Assembly (NCBI GenBank): GCA_946699065.1
Contig: CAMPDV010000121.1
Span: 310,001-374,000 of the forward strand
Source: Loxodes magnus
Taxonomy: Eukaryota > Ciliophora > Karyorelictea > Loxodida > Loxodidae
Reading direction: 5' to 3'
DNA: 64,000 nucleotides
The notes under the pieces were generated by a model, which ran no database searches, was not told the DNA's origin, and saw only the letters and a list, made by a program, of their open reading frames with translations. Within the stretch, counting starts at the first letter, position 1. Each line of letters begins with the position of its first letter. The position numbers and the translations under genes are program-made. Positions 12,341-24,114 of this stretch are shown here, piece after piece.

Positions 12341-14109
12341 TAATAATATCTTTTTGCTAAAGGACCCTATAGTTTTGAGATTTTAAAAAGCGGCCGATAT
12401 TCCTATACTCAAACTGCCTAAATTTATAAACTAGGGTAATACTCAAGGGTAAATGATCAATTATTAAACCTGAGTCTTAAATAACTATAAAATTAAGGAA
12501 ATTATAGGTAGTCTTTCTATTATTTAATGAGAGAGATTGTCCTTTAATTGATTTATAGTACGGAAGTTAAAAGCTATTTGTACATAAAATTAATTTACTA
12601 GCTTTAAATAAAATTATTTATTTAGAATCAATTTACTAGCATTGCTAAGTGAATACTCTGAATTGTATTTAGATCATCAAGAAGAGAAGTGAATATCAAT
12701 GAATCAAGAGTCATTATTCAGAAAGAAAAAACTCCTTAGAAGATAATAAATTTATTATAATAGCTTAACTATCTAAAAAGAGTATTAATACTCTTTGAGG
12801 TGACAATAATGTTGCTAAGAATTAGAATTTATATGCATCTAAACTCCGAAAAGCATTATTTTAAAAAGAAACTATGAAAACAAAATAAATCATTTCATTC
12901 TCTAATTTTTTAGCGTATCTGGATATGAAAATAGCTTTTAAAATTAGCTAGTGATAATAGCATCACTTTTATAAGATAAAATAAAGTTAACATTTTATAG
13001 ACTAAAATAAAAAGGAAATAAATAATTAAAGTGATAGTAAATATTATATATCATTTAAGTCTTCAAAATTGATAAATTTTTATTAGAATCGTCTATTAAA
13101 CAAAGCACAGTGAACAATATAAAAAAGTATATATAATATTATATCTGCTATATTATAGTACTGAGTAAATGAAAATAAAGATATTAGTAATAATAATAAT
13201 TGAATAAATCTTTATTTTGCTATAATAAAGCAGTATACTAAATCATCAAAGTCAGATAGATATCATTTTAACTATAAAATACGCATCTTATTTTTTCGAA
13301 TTAGTTGCAATTTTGAAATTATAATTGTTAGTATCTATTAAAATGCTTATTTTTAATTATGCTTATTTATGATAACTATACATTTATTCATCATCAAAAG
13401 TATAAAAATCATTATAATTTTTAAATATCAGATTACTTCAACTTTGAATATTGTTTCATTAGCAAGAATAATTGTTTTCTTAGTTCATAAATGTTGCAAA
13501 CTTGCTAAAATAGCTATTAGAATCAATCAAAATAAAGAGATTAGCTAATTGATTTTTCTTTTAGTATTTAAATTTAAGCATTAATATCTTCCTACACATA
13601 TTTTAAGATTTAAACAGCTAGTTATAAAAATTCCATTATAATAAGCAATTATTACATAGACAGAGAGTTAATTAATCTTCATATTATGATCATAAAAAGT
13701 ATTTACGTATTTCCTATTTACTATTTATTACTCTTTGATTAAAATTAAACTATAAATTTACATCTTAAGTTTATTGGTTATTACCTTTTTAATTTTTAAT
13801 ATCCTAAAGCTTTATAATATTCAGACTATATCTATCAGCTATTATAAGTAGTTTTTAGTTAATTAATTATGGTTGAAAGTAAATGATTGATAATTTATTT
13901 AATATAACTGATTTTGATTATAATATTTTTAAAAGAGTCTTATGTAATAATAATATATTCTAAACTTAAGTTCCGCAATAAAATAATCACTTACTTGATT
14001 CTCATAGCTTTAAGCTATAGATAATTAGCACTAATAACTATTACTTACTTATTTGCAATTTATGCATTTAAGTGTTTTAAGATCAAGTTACTCTTATATG
14101 CATTTATAA
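12341..14109. other. Spacer and U-head sequence without recognised genes
   Basis: From 12341 to ~12480 is a unique junction between the tail of one U copy and the head of the next. From 12500 to 14109 the sequence is conserved in inverted form at ~54210-56560. A 73-codon ATG frame on that copy (55711-55490) is interrupted here by a one-base difference, and I do not consider it a gene. Confidence 0.5.
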
Positions 14110-14735
14110 TAAAAAAATTCTTATTTCCATCTAAAAGAGCTTAAAAAACACGAACATTTCCTATTTAATTTGCGAAGTCTTTAGCTTAAACTTTTAATTT
14201 TTCAGTGTGAGGCATGATGATAAAGTATTAAAATGATTATTAATACTTACATTAATTTAAGTTCCTATTGCTTCTTATTTTAAGGTATCCTCTATAATAT
14301 CAATACTAAAACCAAGTATATAAAGGAAACTATCACAATCTTCTTCTTTAATTCAATAAAGAGATCTTCTTTGTCTTCTAGCAATTAATTAGCCTTAAAA
14401 AGAGCCTATTGAGTTCTCATATCCTTAATATTATTTAGATCAATCATCTAAGTTTATATTTTTCCTGAATTAGTAAATATTTTAAATAATTTAGGAGGTT
14501 TATGTCCTTTGTAAATAGTTTTACAAAGAAACGCTAAAAATAATATTCTCTTTATAGAAAGCTTAAATATTTTCTAGAGAGATTAATATTTAACTCAATC
14601 TTACGTGTTCTAAACTTATTTATAGTATGCTACTAGCTCGCTTTAATTCTAAATTACAAGTAACTATTTTGTTATACTTCTATAAATTTACTTAAACAGG
14701 TATAGGAAATCTCTAAGAAATTTCCCTTCAACCAT
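14110..14735 (-). pseudogene. Decayed START-domain gene copy
   Basis: Aligned with the intact gene at 34837-35696, this copy begins at the equivalent ATG (14735-14733) and keeps recognisable blocks such as CKTIYKGHKPPK and LYILGFSIDII. They lie in different frames because of small indels near the start and before the ILGFS block. The 17-nt intron position is kept with a GTAAGT donor, but the AG acceptor is replaced by CA. It is therefore a pseudogene. It lies in the U head block; a similar dead copy is in the inverted block at 53539-54200. Confidence 0.75.
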
Positions 14736-15343
14736 TGAATAAATTTATATCTTTCTTACTTTATTACCTTTAAAATGAGTCTAACTCAAATCTATATAAT
14801 CAGAAAAAAAAATTATGGAATAAAGTAATTTGAAAATAGAAATAATTTTTAGAATAAATGTAAAAAAGGTTATTAATACTATAATGAAGTGAAGTAGCTA
14901 GCTAAGTTTTATAATATTAATTAGAGTAAAAACTAAGCAGAAAATTGAAATATTTTTGGTAAGCATATTAAAAATTAAATATAAGCTACATTTTATAGAG
15001 AATCATTTCAGAGAATTAACGGAATATAAACACCTGGATTTATGCTAAATAATTTCAAAATTTTTATTTTCACTGAGAAAACATTTTCTAAACTAATAAG
15101 CATTAAATAAGAGAAGATCTTAGCGTATATAAATGAGAACTCAATCTAAAACTTTCGGATGAATTATAAGACCGATATTTCCCTATTGATAATCCTAAAT
15201 GTAAATGAGGAGAATACGAACATATGACCATGTTATGATATGTGCATATTATAAGCATTTAAGGGAATGATTTTTATACAGGATTGGGAATCTTGATACA
15301 AAAGATTAATAAATTATAATAAAATATATATCAATTAAAAAAA

Positions 15344-15985
15344 ATGGATTAATCTCTTCGACTCTCAAAAAATTAACTTAGAAACCTAAAGAGAAAAGCG
15401 GCAAAAGAAATTTAGAAAAAATAATAACAATAGGAGGAGTCAAGCTCTTCTTCAGAAGGTAAAGTTATGGTAGGATAAATAGAGATAAGTTAACCTAAAA
15501 ACGAAACTAATCAAAAACTTTAAATTTAATTAGACCAAATGTAAAAAGTAATCTCAAATTATGAAGAAACAACTTACAACTTAGGCGAAAAAATACGGGA
15601 ACTAATGAGTAACATAGAAGATTAGAACAACGAATTACTAATACTTAGAAGATAACTTATTTGTAGCAAATTAATAACGGACGAATAACTCTGAACTTAA
15701 TCATAATAAAATTTTAAATATGACACAAAAATGGAAATAGAAAAGATACCAATAGAATTAAAAACAGAATTGAATCCAGAAAAAGAAATGATTGCTACAA
15801 GTTTCATTAAAAGATTAGAAAATATAGAAAATAAATTATCATAAAAAAGAACGAAATAAAGACAATAATACAAACTTTGTTGATATTGCAAATCAAATCA
15901 ACATATTTTAAAAAACTGTTGATAATGAAAGAAAATAAACGAATAAGAGCAGAAAAGAACATGGAGACAACTCAATAAACTATGA
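15344..15985 (+). CDS. Gag-like CCHC zinc-knuckle protein of element G3
   Basis: The ATG at 15344 opens directly at the element's 5' end. The N-terminal part is basic, then Gln- and Ser-rich (a run of five Ser). A coiled-coil-like region follows, and then a complete zinc knuckle CWYCKSNQHILKNC (C-X2-C-X4-H-X4-C) encoded near 15870-15915. A TGA inside the knuckle is read as Trp. The end is uncertain: TGA codons occur right after the last knuckle Cys and at 15983-15985, and the frame stays open into the structured 3' region. The N-terminal region is similar to the older G6 proteins at 17.2 and 51.9 kb. The likely role is RNA binding in an ORF1/Gag-type particle. Confidence 0.7.
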
Positions 15986-16037
15986 ATAACTCCAACAGGG
16001 ATCTACAAATAAAAGCTTTTTGCAAGACCACTTGAAC

Positions 16038-16089
16038 GGTTACAGTGGTAACCTTCCACTTAATAAAAAGGTCGTGGATCACACCCACG
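16038..16089 (+). other. Structured 3' region of G3 with two hairpins
   Basis: Two clear stems, ggttac-agtg-gtaacc and cgtgg-atcacac-ccacg, lie in a GC-richer island just upstream of the element's ATT tail. A frame from 16020 to 16319 overlaps this island under the standard code, but it crosses the end of the element and is not a gene. Confidence 0.5.
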
Positions 16090-16419
16090 TTAAAAAAACT
16101 GTCCGCAGGAACTGGTTGCAATTCCAGAGAATGCAAAACTCTACTAACTTTAAGTATATTATTATTATTATAAAATATATATCAATTTATTCTCTAGAAA
16201 TTAATTATAACCTTTGGTCCCCCAGGCTTAAATTTTTCAAAAATCCTATTTTATTTAAGAGTTTATTTCTTGGATATTTTAGAAAGGATAAAAAAGAAAT
16301 TATCAAGTTAAATAAATAAAAGAAGAGAGAATATTGATTTTTAAAGACATTAAAATGTCATTAATTGACTAGCAAAACAATTTTATATAAATTAATCTTA
16401 CTGAAGTTATAAGCTTTGA

Positions 16420-16670
16420 AAGGTTAAAAAATTGAGCTCCCTTCAGGTTTTTAAGCCTTTTTGCTTTTTATATCTTTTATAGCCAGAGAAGTACTTTGTA
16501 AGATGTTGATAAGAATTGAAATATCAACTTTCCTAATTTTCTTAAAGTTTTTAGCTTAATATGATTACGAAGATTCTTGTGACTTTTGCTTTTTCTCTAC
16601 TAATCTTGCTTATTTATAGCTTTTCTATACTAAGTTTTTGATGCTTTGTTGTTTTCATTCATTTTCCTTG
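16420..16670 (-). pseudogene. Internally deleted fragment of the G6 gag-like gene
   Basis: Read on the minus strand, it begins with an ATG followed by Lys/Thr/Gln codons like the G6 copies, then jumps to the region after the degenerate knuckle (matching 17690-17760). The central ~400 bases are missing. It is absent from the matching part of the inverted U copy, so it is a secondary insertion. Confidence 0.6.
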
Positions 16671-17149
16671 ATTTTTTATAGATATATAATTTTTATTTTC
16701 TAAGAATCATTTTAGTAGTGTAGTTAACCCATTTTAGTAGATTAATTATCTAATTTTAAAATTATTCACTTTTTAAATTAAAATCTTACTAAAAATTTTA
16801 GCTTATCTAAAGATTCATAAACCATCTCTTTTTAAGAATTTTTTAAAAATATTATTTAAACTGCAAGCATATAAAATTTGTAATATCACCTTTAATAATG
16901 AACCTTAGTAGTATTAGAGAAGTAAATGTTGCTGAATAGAACTAAATTTTAGCTAAGTTAAAAGAAAAGGTATATAGTATAAAAACTAAATGAATATATC
17001 TGTTTATGGCTATACTTTAATCAATAAAGGCTAATTTTAAATAAGTATCTTTACTATATCACATATTTGGTTATAGTATTAAAAACTAATAATATTTTAT
17101 AGAAACATCAAAAATAAAAACTAAATAGTTATTATTATAAAGAATTGTG

Positions 17150-17790
17150 AACAGCAAAGCATTAAAAAATTAGTAAAGAAAAGCTAGAAGATAAGCAAGA
17201 TTAGTAGAGAAAAAGCAAAAGTCATAAGAATCTTTGTAATCATATTAAGGCTAACAACTATAAGGAAACAAGGAAATTTCTTCAATAAAAGAACAGGAAA
17301 ATGAATCCATAAATAAATAGTATGAAAAATTAAGAAAACTTTCAGTAAGCAGATTTGAGATCATTTACATTCTTTCAGAGAGAATAAATGAACTAATGAC
17401 AGATTTTGAACAATTAAGTTTAGAAACTATGTAATTAAGGAAGCAACTTTTTTACAATAAAGTCTTAACAGAAGAAAGCTTTGACGATAATCTTAAGATA
17501 ATTAAATAGAAAAAGTTTCAATGATTACTTAAGGAGCTAAGACTGATATTTTGACTAATAAATTAAATGATTAATAGAATTAAAAAAATGAAATGAAAAA
17601 AGATTGAAAAAATTGAGAACTTATCTCTTCCAAAATAGAAATATAAATAGAATATAAAGAGTGTGCTGATATTGCAAGTTTTCTCAACATCTAATAAGCA
17701 CTACTCTGGCTATAAAAGATATAAAAATCAAGAAGACTAAAGAACCTGAAGAGAATTAGCAAAAATCTTTATAAATAAAAATATAGTTTA
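17150..17790 (+). pseudogene. Old gag-like gene G6 (degenerate zinc knuckle)
   Basis: The open region gives Lys/Gln-rich helical protein with an LSERINELM-type coiled-coil segment resembling G3 (IREL-M in G3). The end reads CWYCKFSQH and then loses the last Cys. It lacks an ATG at the position used by the inverted copy (51974 region) and carries small frame shifts. It is shared with the inverted U copy, so its insertion predates the duplication of U. Confidence 0.6.
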
Positions 17791-17954
17791 ATAAATAATT
17801 GAATATAGAATAAATTTTATTCAGATGAATGATAATTGGTAACCAATCACATCATAAAATTGGTCAAGGATTCCAGTTTCGATAAAAGTAGATAGTTGGA
17901 ACATGTATTAAATCTAAGAAAAGTAAACATATCTTAAACTTTTAGTTGATAATA

Positions 17955-18720
17955 ATAATATATTAACATGGCGTCATCTTTGTTTTGTTTACCACGAATA
18001 TAAGTTTGTAGAGGTTTGTATAAATCAATAGGACTCGAGATCGTATTCTTCTGAATTTTCTGTATCGTAAATCCTTTTAACTTGCTTGTTTTTTCCTCTT
18101 GCTATTGCTCGTAAGTTAAATTCTAATAGCCATCTTTCTTGTCGTCTCAATACATCTTAAATTTTTGGAGCTTCTAAGAATGGTTAAAATATTTTTTTCT
18201 TGTAAATTCTTCTGCTTGGCGAGCTATAAATTTCAAATAGGTTTTAGATTCCTCTTTCTGTTACTTAAGATTGTTTCTTCTTAAATCTATAACACTAATT
18301 ACCCTTGTGTCCATAACGATTGCAATATCAATATATATTTTCTTTTCAAATAAGTCAATCTTTAGTTCAGATTCCCTTCTCATTTGAATCCGGATCTGAT
18401 AGTTAATTGAGCTTGTTATGTTCCAGTTAACTGATCTCATGATCAAAATATTATCTTAAATTCCATTCGATTTGTCCAATCTACCTTTCCATCTCTTAGG
18501 AAATATTTAATTATTTAATTTCTTACTATGGACTTTATCCATTTATCATTTGTTAATGGTTAGCATGAGGGATTAAGTATTTTATTTAAGGTCTTAAACT
18601 TATTTTGCTAGCTTTTATTAAAATGTAGCAAATAAATATCTTTAGTAAAGTCTATCTAATTATTAGATTTTGTTGAAGAATGCTATTATTCCTTAGTTGC
18701 CGTTTTATTATAATATTAAC
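17955..18720 (-). mobile_element. Gag-only retroelement G4
   Basis: The element is about 740 bp, ~17968 to ~18705, absent from the inverted U copy, where the flanks meet near 51140. A short duplication of taata(ta)ttaac-like sequence borders it. Its minus-strand 3' end reads GACGCCATGTTAAT followed by a TAT-rich tail. This ~40-base 3' end is shared with the SINE-like element S2 at 18831-19257. Confidence 0.65.
17974..18549 (-). CDS. Gag-like zinc-knuckle protein of element G4
   Basis: The frame is 191 residues from ATG 18549 to TGA 17976-17974. The knuckle is of the classic retroviral form, with C-NRYG-H-KGNQ-C at residues 76-86, but the first Cys is Tyr (residue 73; TAT in place of TGT). 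A basic region with an ERWLLEFNLRAIARG segment follows. The upstream frame may continue, so the start is tentative. The missing zinc ligand suggests a non-functional copy. Confidence 0.6.
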
Positions 18721-18830
18721 TAAGCTAATAAAGATAATAATATGATAATTTGCCTTTTAAGATTTTAAGATAATTGTTATAAATAAAAATTAAAAGTGTG
18801 TAATGCTAAAAAATTTCTAATTATTAATGA

Positions 18831-19257
18831 GGATCCCAAGTTTTAGCTTGCTTAACTTAGGAACCTTCTCTGGAACTTAAGCCTTTAATCGAGGGATTAA
18901 GAAAAGGATAGCTTCATAAAAGGTTGGAAAAATTAAAGACCCATAATTAACTATGTCTTCCACTGCTTAGGCAGATTTACAGTACCTGGAACGGAACAAT
19001 TTTTAGAGATCGAAATGAATTAAACTCTTAATTTTTTTTAACTTAGAAGGACTAAATCAGTTGTTGTATTTACTAAACGATTTGGAATTCCTCCATTACT
19101 TTCCCACTCCTGCTTTCGAACATAATTATAAGACAAAAGAATAAGAAGGGAATCAATTTTTGATTTAAAAAAATGGAGAAAGGAAAAATTACTAACTTTT
19201 ATGGTATTGAACCTAAAAACGATGGAGCCATGTTAATTAATTAATTAATTAACTTAT
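18831..19257 (+). mobile_element. SINE-like insertion S2 sharing the 3' end of G4
   Basis: This GC-richer stretch interrupts a region that is continuous in the inverted U copy (about 51060). It has a TTAATC-GAGG-GATTAA hairpin (18885-18900), no convincing coding frame, and ends in GGAGCCATGTTAAT plus a TTAA-repeat tail (19236-19257). Its last ~40 bases align with the 3' end of G4. Sharing a 3' end with a coding element is what is known of SINEs mobilised by a partner LINE. Confidence 0.65.
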
Positions 19258-20996
19258 ATAACTTTAAATAAAATTCATAGCATTCTTAATATTTTAAGTG
19301 GTATTTAAATTAAATTATACATAAGATATTTTTAAATTAATTTATAAAGCATAATTATTTAAAACTAACTAATAAAAGTATTTTTATACTAATGTGAGTA
19401 TATTAGATAATTAACCTTTAATCTTTTATTTAAATCATAATCATAAATTTATAAATTGATAAAAATCTATTTCTTAAACTGAAAGAAAGGAAATTTTTTT
19501 TCGTTAATTGAGTTTGAAATATAAGTAAGCTAGGACAATATTATAAATAGTAGAATAGGTTATAATATAAAATAATTATTACTTTTTCAAAATAAGCTTT
19601 TAGATCGTTAAGGTTAACTTATTTAACATTTACACCAACTTTTTGATTTATCACAAAATTTTTTTTTAATCTATATTTAACTTTTATCCTATATTATATA
19701 ATGTCGTCTGATTTAGACAAATTTTATTAATATTTTTCAATGTTCTTTCTCTAATAGTTATTTTTACAATTAGAGGATTTAATATTCTTAATTTATCTAG
19801 TATTTCTAGTACTTCTATTTTGTTATTTTTCTAAATTTATCAATTAGGTTTAATAGCTTATTAAAAACTTATATATCTTTTACTATATCAACTCAAATAT
19901 ATTGGAGAGGAGAGTTTTGGATTAAGGTTTATAGTACTAAAAAAGCAAATTTGTCTAAACCATGACGTTATTGATTTTTTTAGCCTTTATTAGTCCATCG
20001 TTTTATTCAGATGAGGGGATATATACTAAATTCTTTTAAATAAGAAAAATATTAATTAACTAGCTCAAAAATATTAATTTATTAAATTTTAGTAATTGCT
20101 TACTTGGCTATTTATATAACTCCTTTACTTACAACATCAAGGAGGAAATTTAAAATTCTAATTTTCTAAAGTTTATGAGAGAAATGTAGTCTAAAGAGAT
20201 TATATTTTCTACTCATAGTAAGTAGCTTTATACTTTTAACTAATCCCTTTTAATTTTCTTTTCTTAAATTACTATTATTCTAAACTCTTTCATTCTGTCT
20301 TAACTTTATATACAATATCGATATTACAAAAGATTTAAAAATATAGATATTAAAATATCATTAAAAGAGTGAAAAATATTGAATATTATGCTAATAGAAG
20401 AAATTACTAAGTTAAAGGAAATTAAGAATGGAAATAATAAGAATTAATAGATTAAAGGATTTATATCTTTGAAATTATACTTTCATATCCCTTTTATTAT
20501 TATCAGACTAAAATAAAGTTATTATTACTACTATCATCTATTATTTTATCTTATCTAATCAATTAATAACTATAATCTTATGCTCCCTATTACCCTTCAT
20601 TAGGTTTTGAGATAAAATTTGCTGAGGAATAACTAAAATAAGTAATTATATAGTTAATTGGCTTTTTATATAAAATAGAATTTAAGAACTAATTTAAAGA
20701 TTTTTATTAGAGAACTTCTAATTTAAATTTTTCGTAATGTAGCATCAAGCTAAGATACTAATATTCTAAATTATTAGCTTTAAATTACCATTATAATGAA
20801 GAAATTGAATATAATATTTAAAGAATGCTAGCATTAGTTTAACTTAATATCAGTAGGAATTTCTATTCTTTACAAGATATATTAATTAATATATATAACT
20901 ATCATAGTAAGCTTAATTTACTATAATTTAATTTAATTATCCTTAATAGTGCTAATTATATAATTACATATAACAGCATTACTTCCATTAATAATC
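19258..20996. other. AT-rich U sequence without recognised genes
   Basis: Matched in inverted form at ~49290-51000, for example 19490-19650 with 50650-50830 and 20600-20650 with ~49720-49770. The many indels between the copies argue against coding. Nothing else is seen. Confidence 0.5.
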
Positions 20997-22990
20997 ATGC
21001 AAGAAAAACAGGCAAATAGAGTCAATTGATAGATATAGAAGCGAAAAGATATTAACATGATAAAAAGGGATTTAAAATATTAAATTACCTTTAAATTCCG
21101 TTAGAAATGGATAAAGCTTTATTATCTATATTTTTGGATATGATTGGGAGCTTCAAGTTTTTGGTGGATTAATAAGGCTTATAAAATTAGATTCTAAATC
21201 TTCCCTTTGGAAAGTAAATGTTCTAACAAGTTAAAATTCTGCTTATAGAAACAATCAAGTAAATTACCTTAGATGAAGCTTCATAAATGCTTATGTTTAA
21301 CAAATTCCTCTTGTAGTTTATGCTTGATTCAGAAAATCTTACTCCTGAATAAATTAAAAAAATATATGCAACTTCTATTAAATCCATCAATAAAGCTGAA
21401 TAACTTTAGAAGCATTTAATGCAAAATAATTAAAAGAATAGTTAGGATAAAGAAGAAACTGAGATATTAGAAAAGCAAATAATAGATAAATTGGTTGAAT
21501 GCACTGAAAACGAAGGTAATTGAGGCTTTTAAAATATATTTGATAATCAAGATATAAAAGTCTAAGATATCTTGACTCCAAAAGAGTTTGAAAATAACTA
21601 GGAAGAATAGCAAAATTAATATGAATTGAATTTGAATAAGAAACATAATTTTTAACTAAAATTTACATATGAAGAAAAACTGAAAATAATAGAGGAATGT
21701 AATCAAGGGAAAAATATAAGCGAAATAGCCTTTAAATATAATACACTGAAAGAACTTATAAAATTCTGAATAAAATAGTATAAAACAGATCCAGAACTAC
21801 TAAAAAAGGGAGTTTCCATTCAAATTTCAAGCTCTTAAATCGAAAAAATAAAAGAATTATACTAAGAAGGATAATCTGTAAAATAGATTTAACAGACATT
21901 GCTAAAGGAGTAAAATTTGTAAATTAGCGTTCTTAAAATTCAGCTAGTGCTAGCAACATAAAAAATGCTAAAGCTTGATAATTTTTACTACAAAACTCGG
22001 CAGTTTAATGGAACAGAGCTATAAAAATGAATGTAAAGCTACATAAATTTAGACAAGCAAGGAAGATAGTAATTCGCTATAAGAGAAAAAGTACTTCCAA
22101 GATAAATGGCTCTATTAAAGAGAAATTTTAGTTAAATATAGCTAAAACCTAACAAAACCTATAAGATTTTATTAAAAATACCAACTGAACACTTAGTCTA
22201 GAAAGTTTAATAGCTTTTTAAAAACAATCAAAGCTGCACTTAAATTGCCAATTTATTATAAATGAGCATTAAAGATATAAATGCAGTAATTAAATTATAT
22301 AACCAAAGTGAAAAAGAAACAACAGAACAAGACATGGCTAATCTGTCATTCATAGATAGTAAAACATTTAATTAAACTAATACCAAAAAAGTTAATTAAG
22401 AGTATGTAGAAACTAAAAAAATTGAAATAGGCGAATAAGACTTAAAATAAATACTTTAAGATTTAAATAAAGGAAAAAGTTACGACTAAATAACTAAGAA
22501 ATTTCCTTATTTAACCAGAAAAAAACTTAGTAAAATTTGAATAAAAAGTAAGCAAAATAGGTTGAAGTAGAAAAACATAGCTCTTATTTACTAGACAACG
22601 CCTAAAGCTAATTAAATTATTGCTCAACTTCAAAAATAAGGAAAAACAACAGAAGAGATTGCCAAAGAATTAGGAATTTACACTTCTTTAGTTAAAGGTT
22701 AAATGAAGAAGTTATAAGTCAAATAGAGTGCACAACTTATAAAGCCTGCATAATAAGAAAATTTTAATAAACATAATTTAAAATAAAAAAAAGAAAATCT
22801 CTAAAAGCTAGCAGAAAATGAATATGACTATTAAAAAGCCTCAGATTAATTTAATGTCTCTTAAAATATTTTGAACTAATGAGAAAAGGAGAATGATTAA
22901 GAAGATCCAGATTTTAAAATTGATAACAAAAAGAATTAAGCAAAAGTTAAAATGAATAAGGTCTGAAGATTCTATAAGAATATAAAATCA
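20997..22990 (+). pseudogene. Multi-HTH protein, frameshifted second copy
   Basis: Very similar to 6632-8713 over most of its length. A one-base deletion in the run near 21081 breaks the frame after the first ATG. The downstream ATG at 21107 regains a long frame through HTH units 1-6, with a locally altered stretch caused by two compensating indels near 21130-21170. Near 22930 another one-base loss shifts the frame, and homology ends soon after, so the last HTH unit is missing. A shortened product from ATG 21107 remains possible. Confidence 0.75.
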
Positions 22991-24114
22991 AGCTATTCTC
23001 TTTTATTACTTTTCTTTTCTTTTAATTTCTTAGTATTTGCTAAATTTTATAACTAGAGAAAATTTAATTGAAGTGAGATTAAAAATAGTCAAAGAATATT
23101 TGAATGAATTTTCAAAGCTCTTTGGATGAATATTTTTAATTTAGTTTTATATAATTTGATATACTTAAAGGACTTTAATTCTGAAAAATGTAGCTTTTAT
23201 ATTATTTACAATTATATCTTCTACTTTCATCTCACTTCTCTGAAATTATTTCAAAATTCACTAAGTATTCTCGCAAAAATAAGCATAATCGATTAAGATC
23301 AAAAGGGGATTCTAGTTAGCTTCTTCCATATACATATTTACCATCAATTAATTGTTAGAATCAACTAGAATAATGGTTAAATATATAGAAAATATATTTT
23401 AGGATATGCTAAGTTCAGTTAAGTTTAGTTCTTGAAAGTTCAAACTAAAAAAATGTAGATATTACTTAGTTTCCTTCATTTTTTCTCATTTGCATCGTAA
23501 AGATCCAAAGTAAGTTACACTTAATATCCATTAAATTCCAATATCTATACAGTTAACATCAGTAAATTTTAGAGCAAGAAACGGAATAAAAGCATTTATT
23601 AAGGGATCTTTAAAATAAATATCAAAACTAATATACAAATCCTTTCGTACAATTATATAAGTTGCATTATGATTTTTTTAAGATATAGAAAGAAAAATTA
23701 TTATATTAAGAGTTTTAACTGATCTTCGCTATTTACCTTATAAAAGTAGCCAAATATATAACCATAAATTTTATTGTTATTATGAAACTTAGTAAATTAT
23801 AATTCACTTTAATCAAAATATTTAAAGCACTAACTAACTATCTAATTAACTCTATATCCTTTAAATTAAGAGATAAAAGCTTAATATAGATAATCTAACA
23901 ATAAAATGAATGATTGCTTAATAAGATAATTAAGCAAAATTATTTTAAGTTGAAAATCCATTGTAACTGTATCGTTTAATGAGAAAATTAGATGCAAATT
24001 AGAATAATAATTTTTAAACCAAGCTTCTTAAAATAATCCATTTTATTGAGTATTAATTGCTAGTTTAAAATAAGTTTAAATCATTTTCATAAGTAAAGGC
24101 TATTCATAATAAAA
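22991..24114. other. AT-rich spacer upstream of receptor B
   Basis: No repeat of the U segment, structured element or gene is recognised here. The promoter of receptor B is presumably at its right end, but no specific motif can be assigned. Confidence 0.4.

Larger units (their letters stand above)
15319..16187 (+). mobile_element. Gag-only retroelement G3 with 18-bp target-site duplication
   Basis: The element (15337-16169, 833 bp) is bounded by identical copies of ataaaatatatatcaatt (15319-15336 and 16170-16187). The inverted U copy shows the unfilled site around 52961-52980. It starts with seven A and the ATG, and ends with a short ATT repeat (16157-16169), a tail like those of LINEs and SINEs. 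The last 150 bases are relatively GC-rich with hairpins at 16038-16053 (ggttac/gtaacc) and 16073-16089 (cgtgg/ccacg). Confidence 0.9.
12480..22960. repeat. U-segment head block, inverted copy at 47430-56570
   Basis: The block starts near 12500 with ggtagtctttctattattt and aligns along its length with the reverse complement of 56570 down to ~47430. It holds the START pseudogene, the old gag-like gene G6, a long AT-rich stretch and the second HTH copy, where it stops. Insertions present only here are G3 (15337-16169), a G6 fragment (16420-16670), G4 (~17968-18705) and S2 (18831-19257). Some sub-stretches, such as 13340-13640 versus 55360-55720, are almost identical, so the duplication is fairly recent. 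Confidence 0.8.

Noticed and set aside
15697..15891. 64-codon minus-strand frame
   Set aside because: It is antisense to the gag-like frame of G3, which has a zinc knuckle and defined ends.
16020..16319. 99-codon frame under the standard code
   Set aside because: It crosses the 3' end and target duplication of G3 into flanking DNA; the host-side part is interrupted spacer in the other U copy.
18261..18446. 61-codon ATG frame on the minus strand inside G4
   Set aside because: It is in a different frame from the zinc-knuckle reading and has no recognisable feature.
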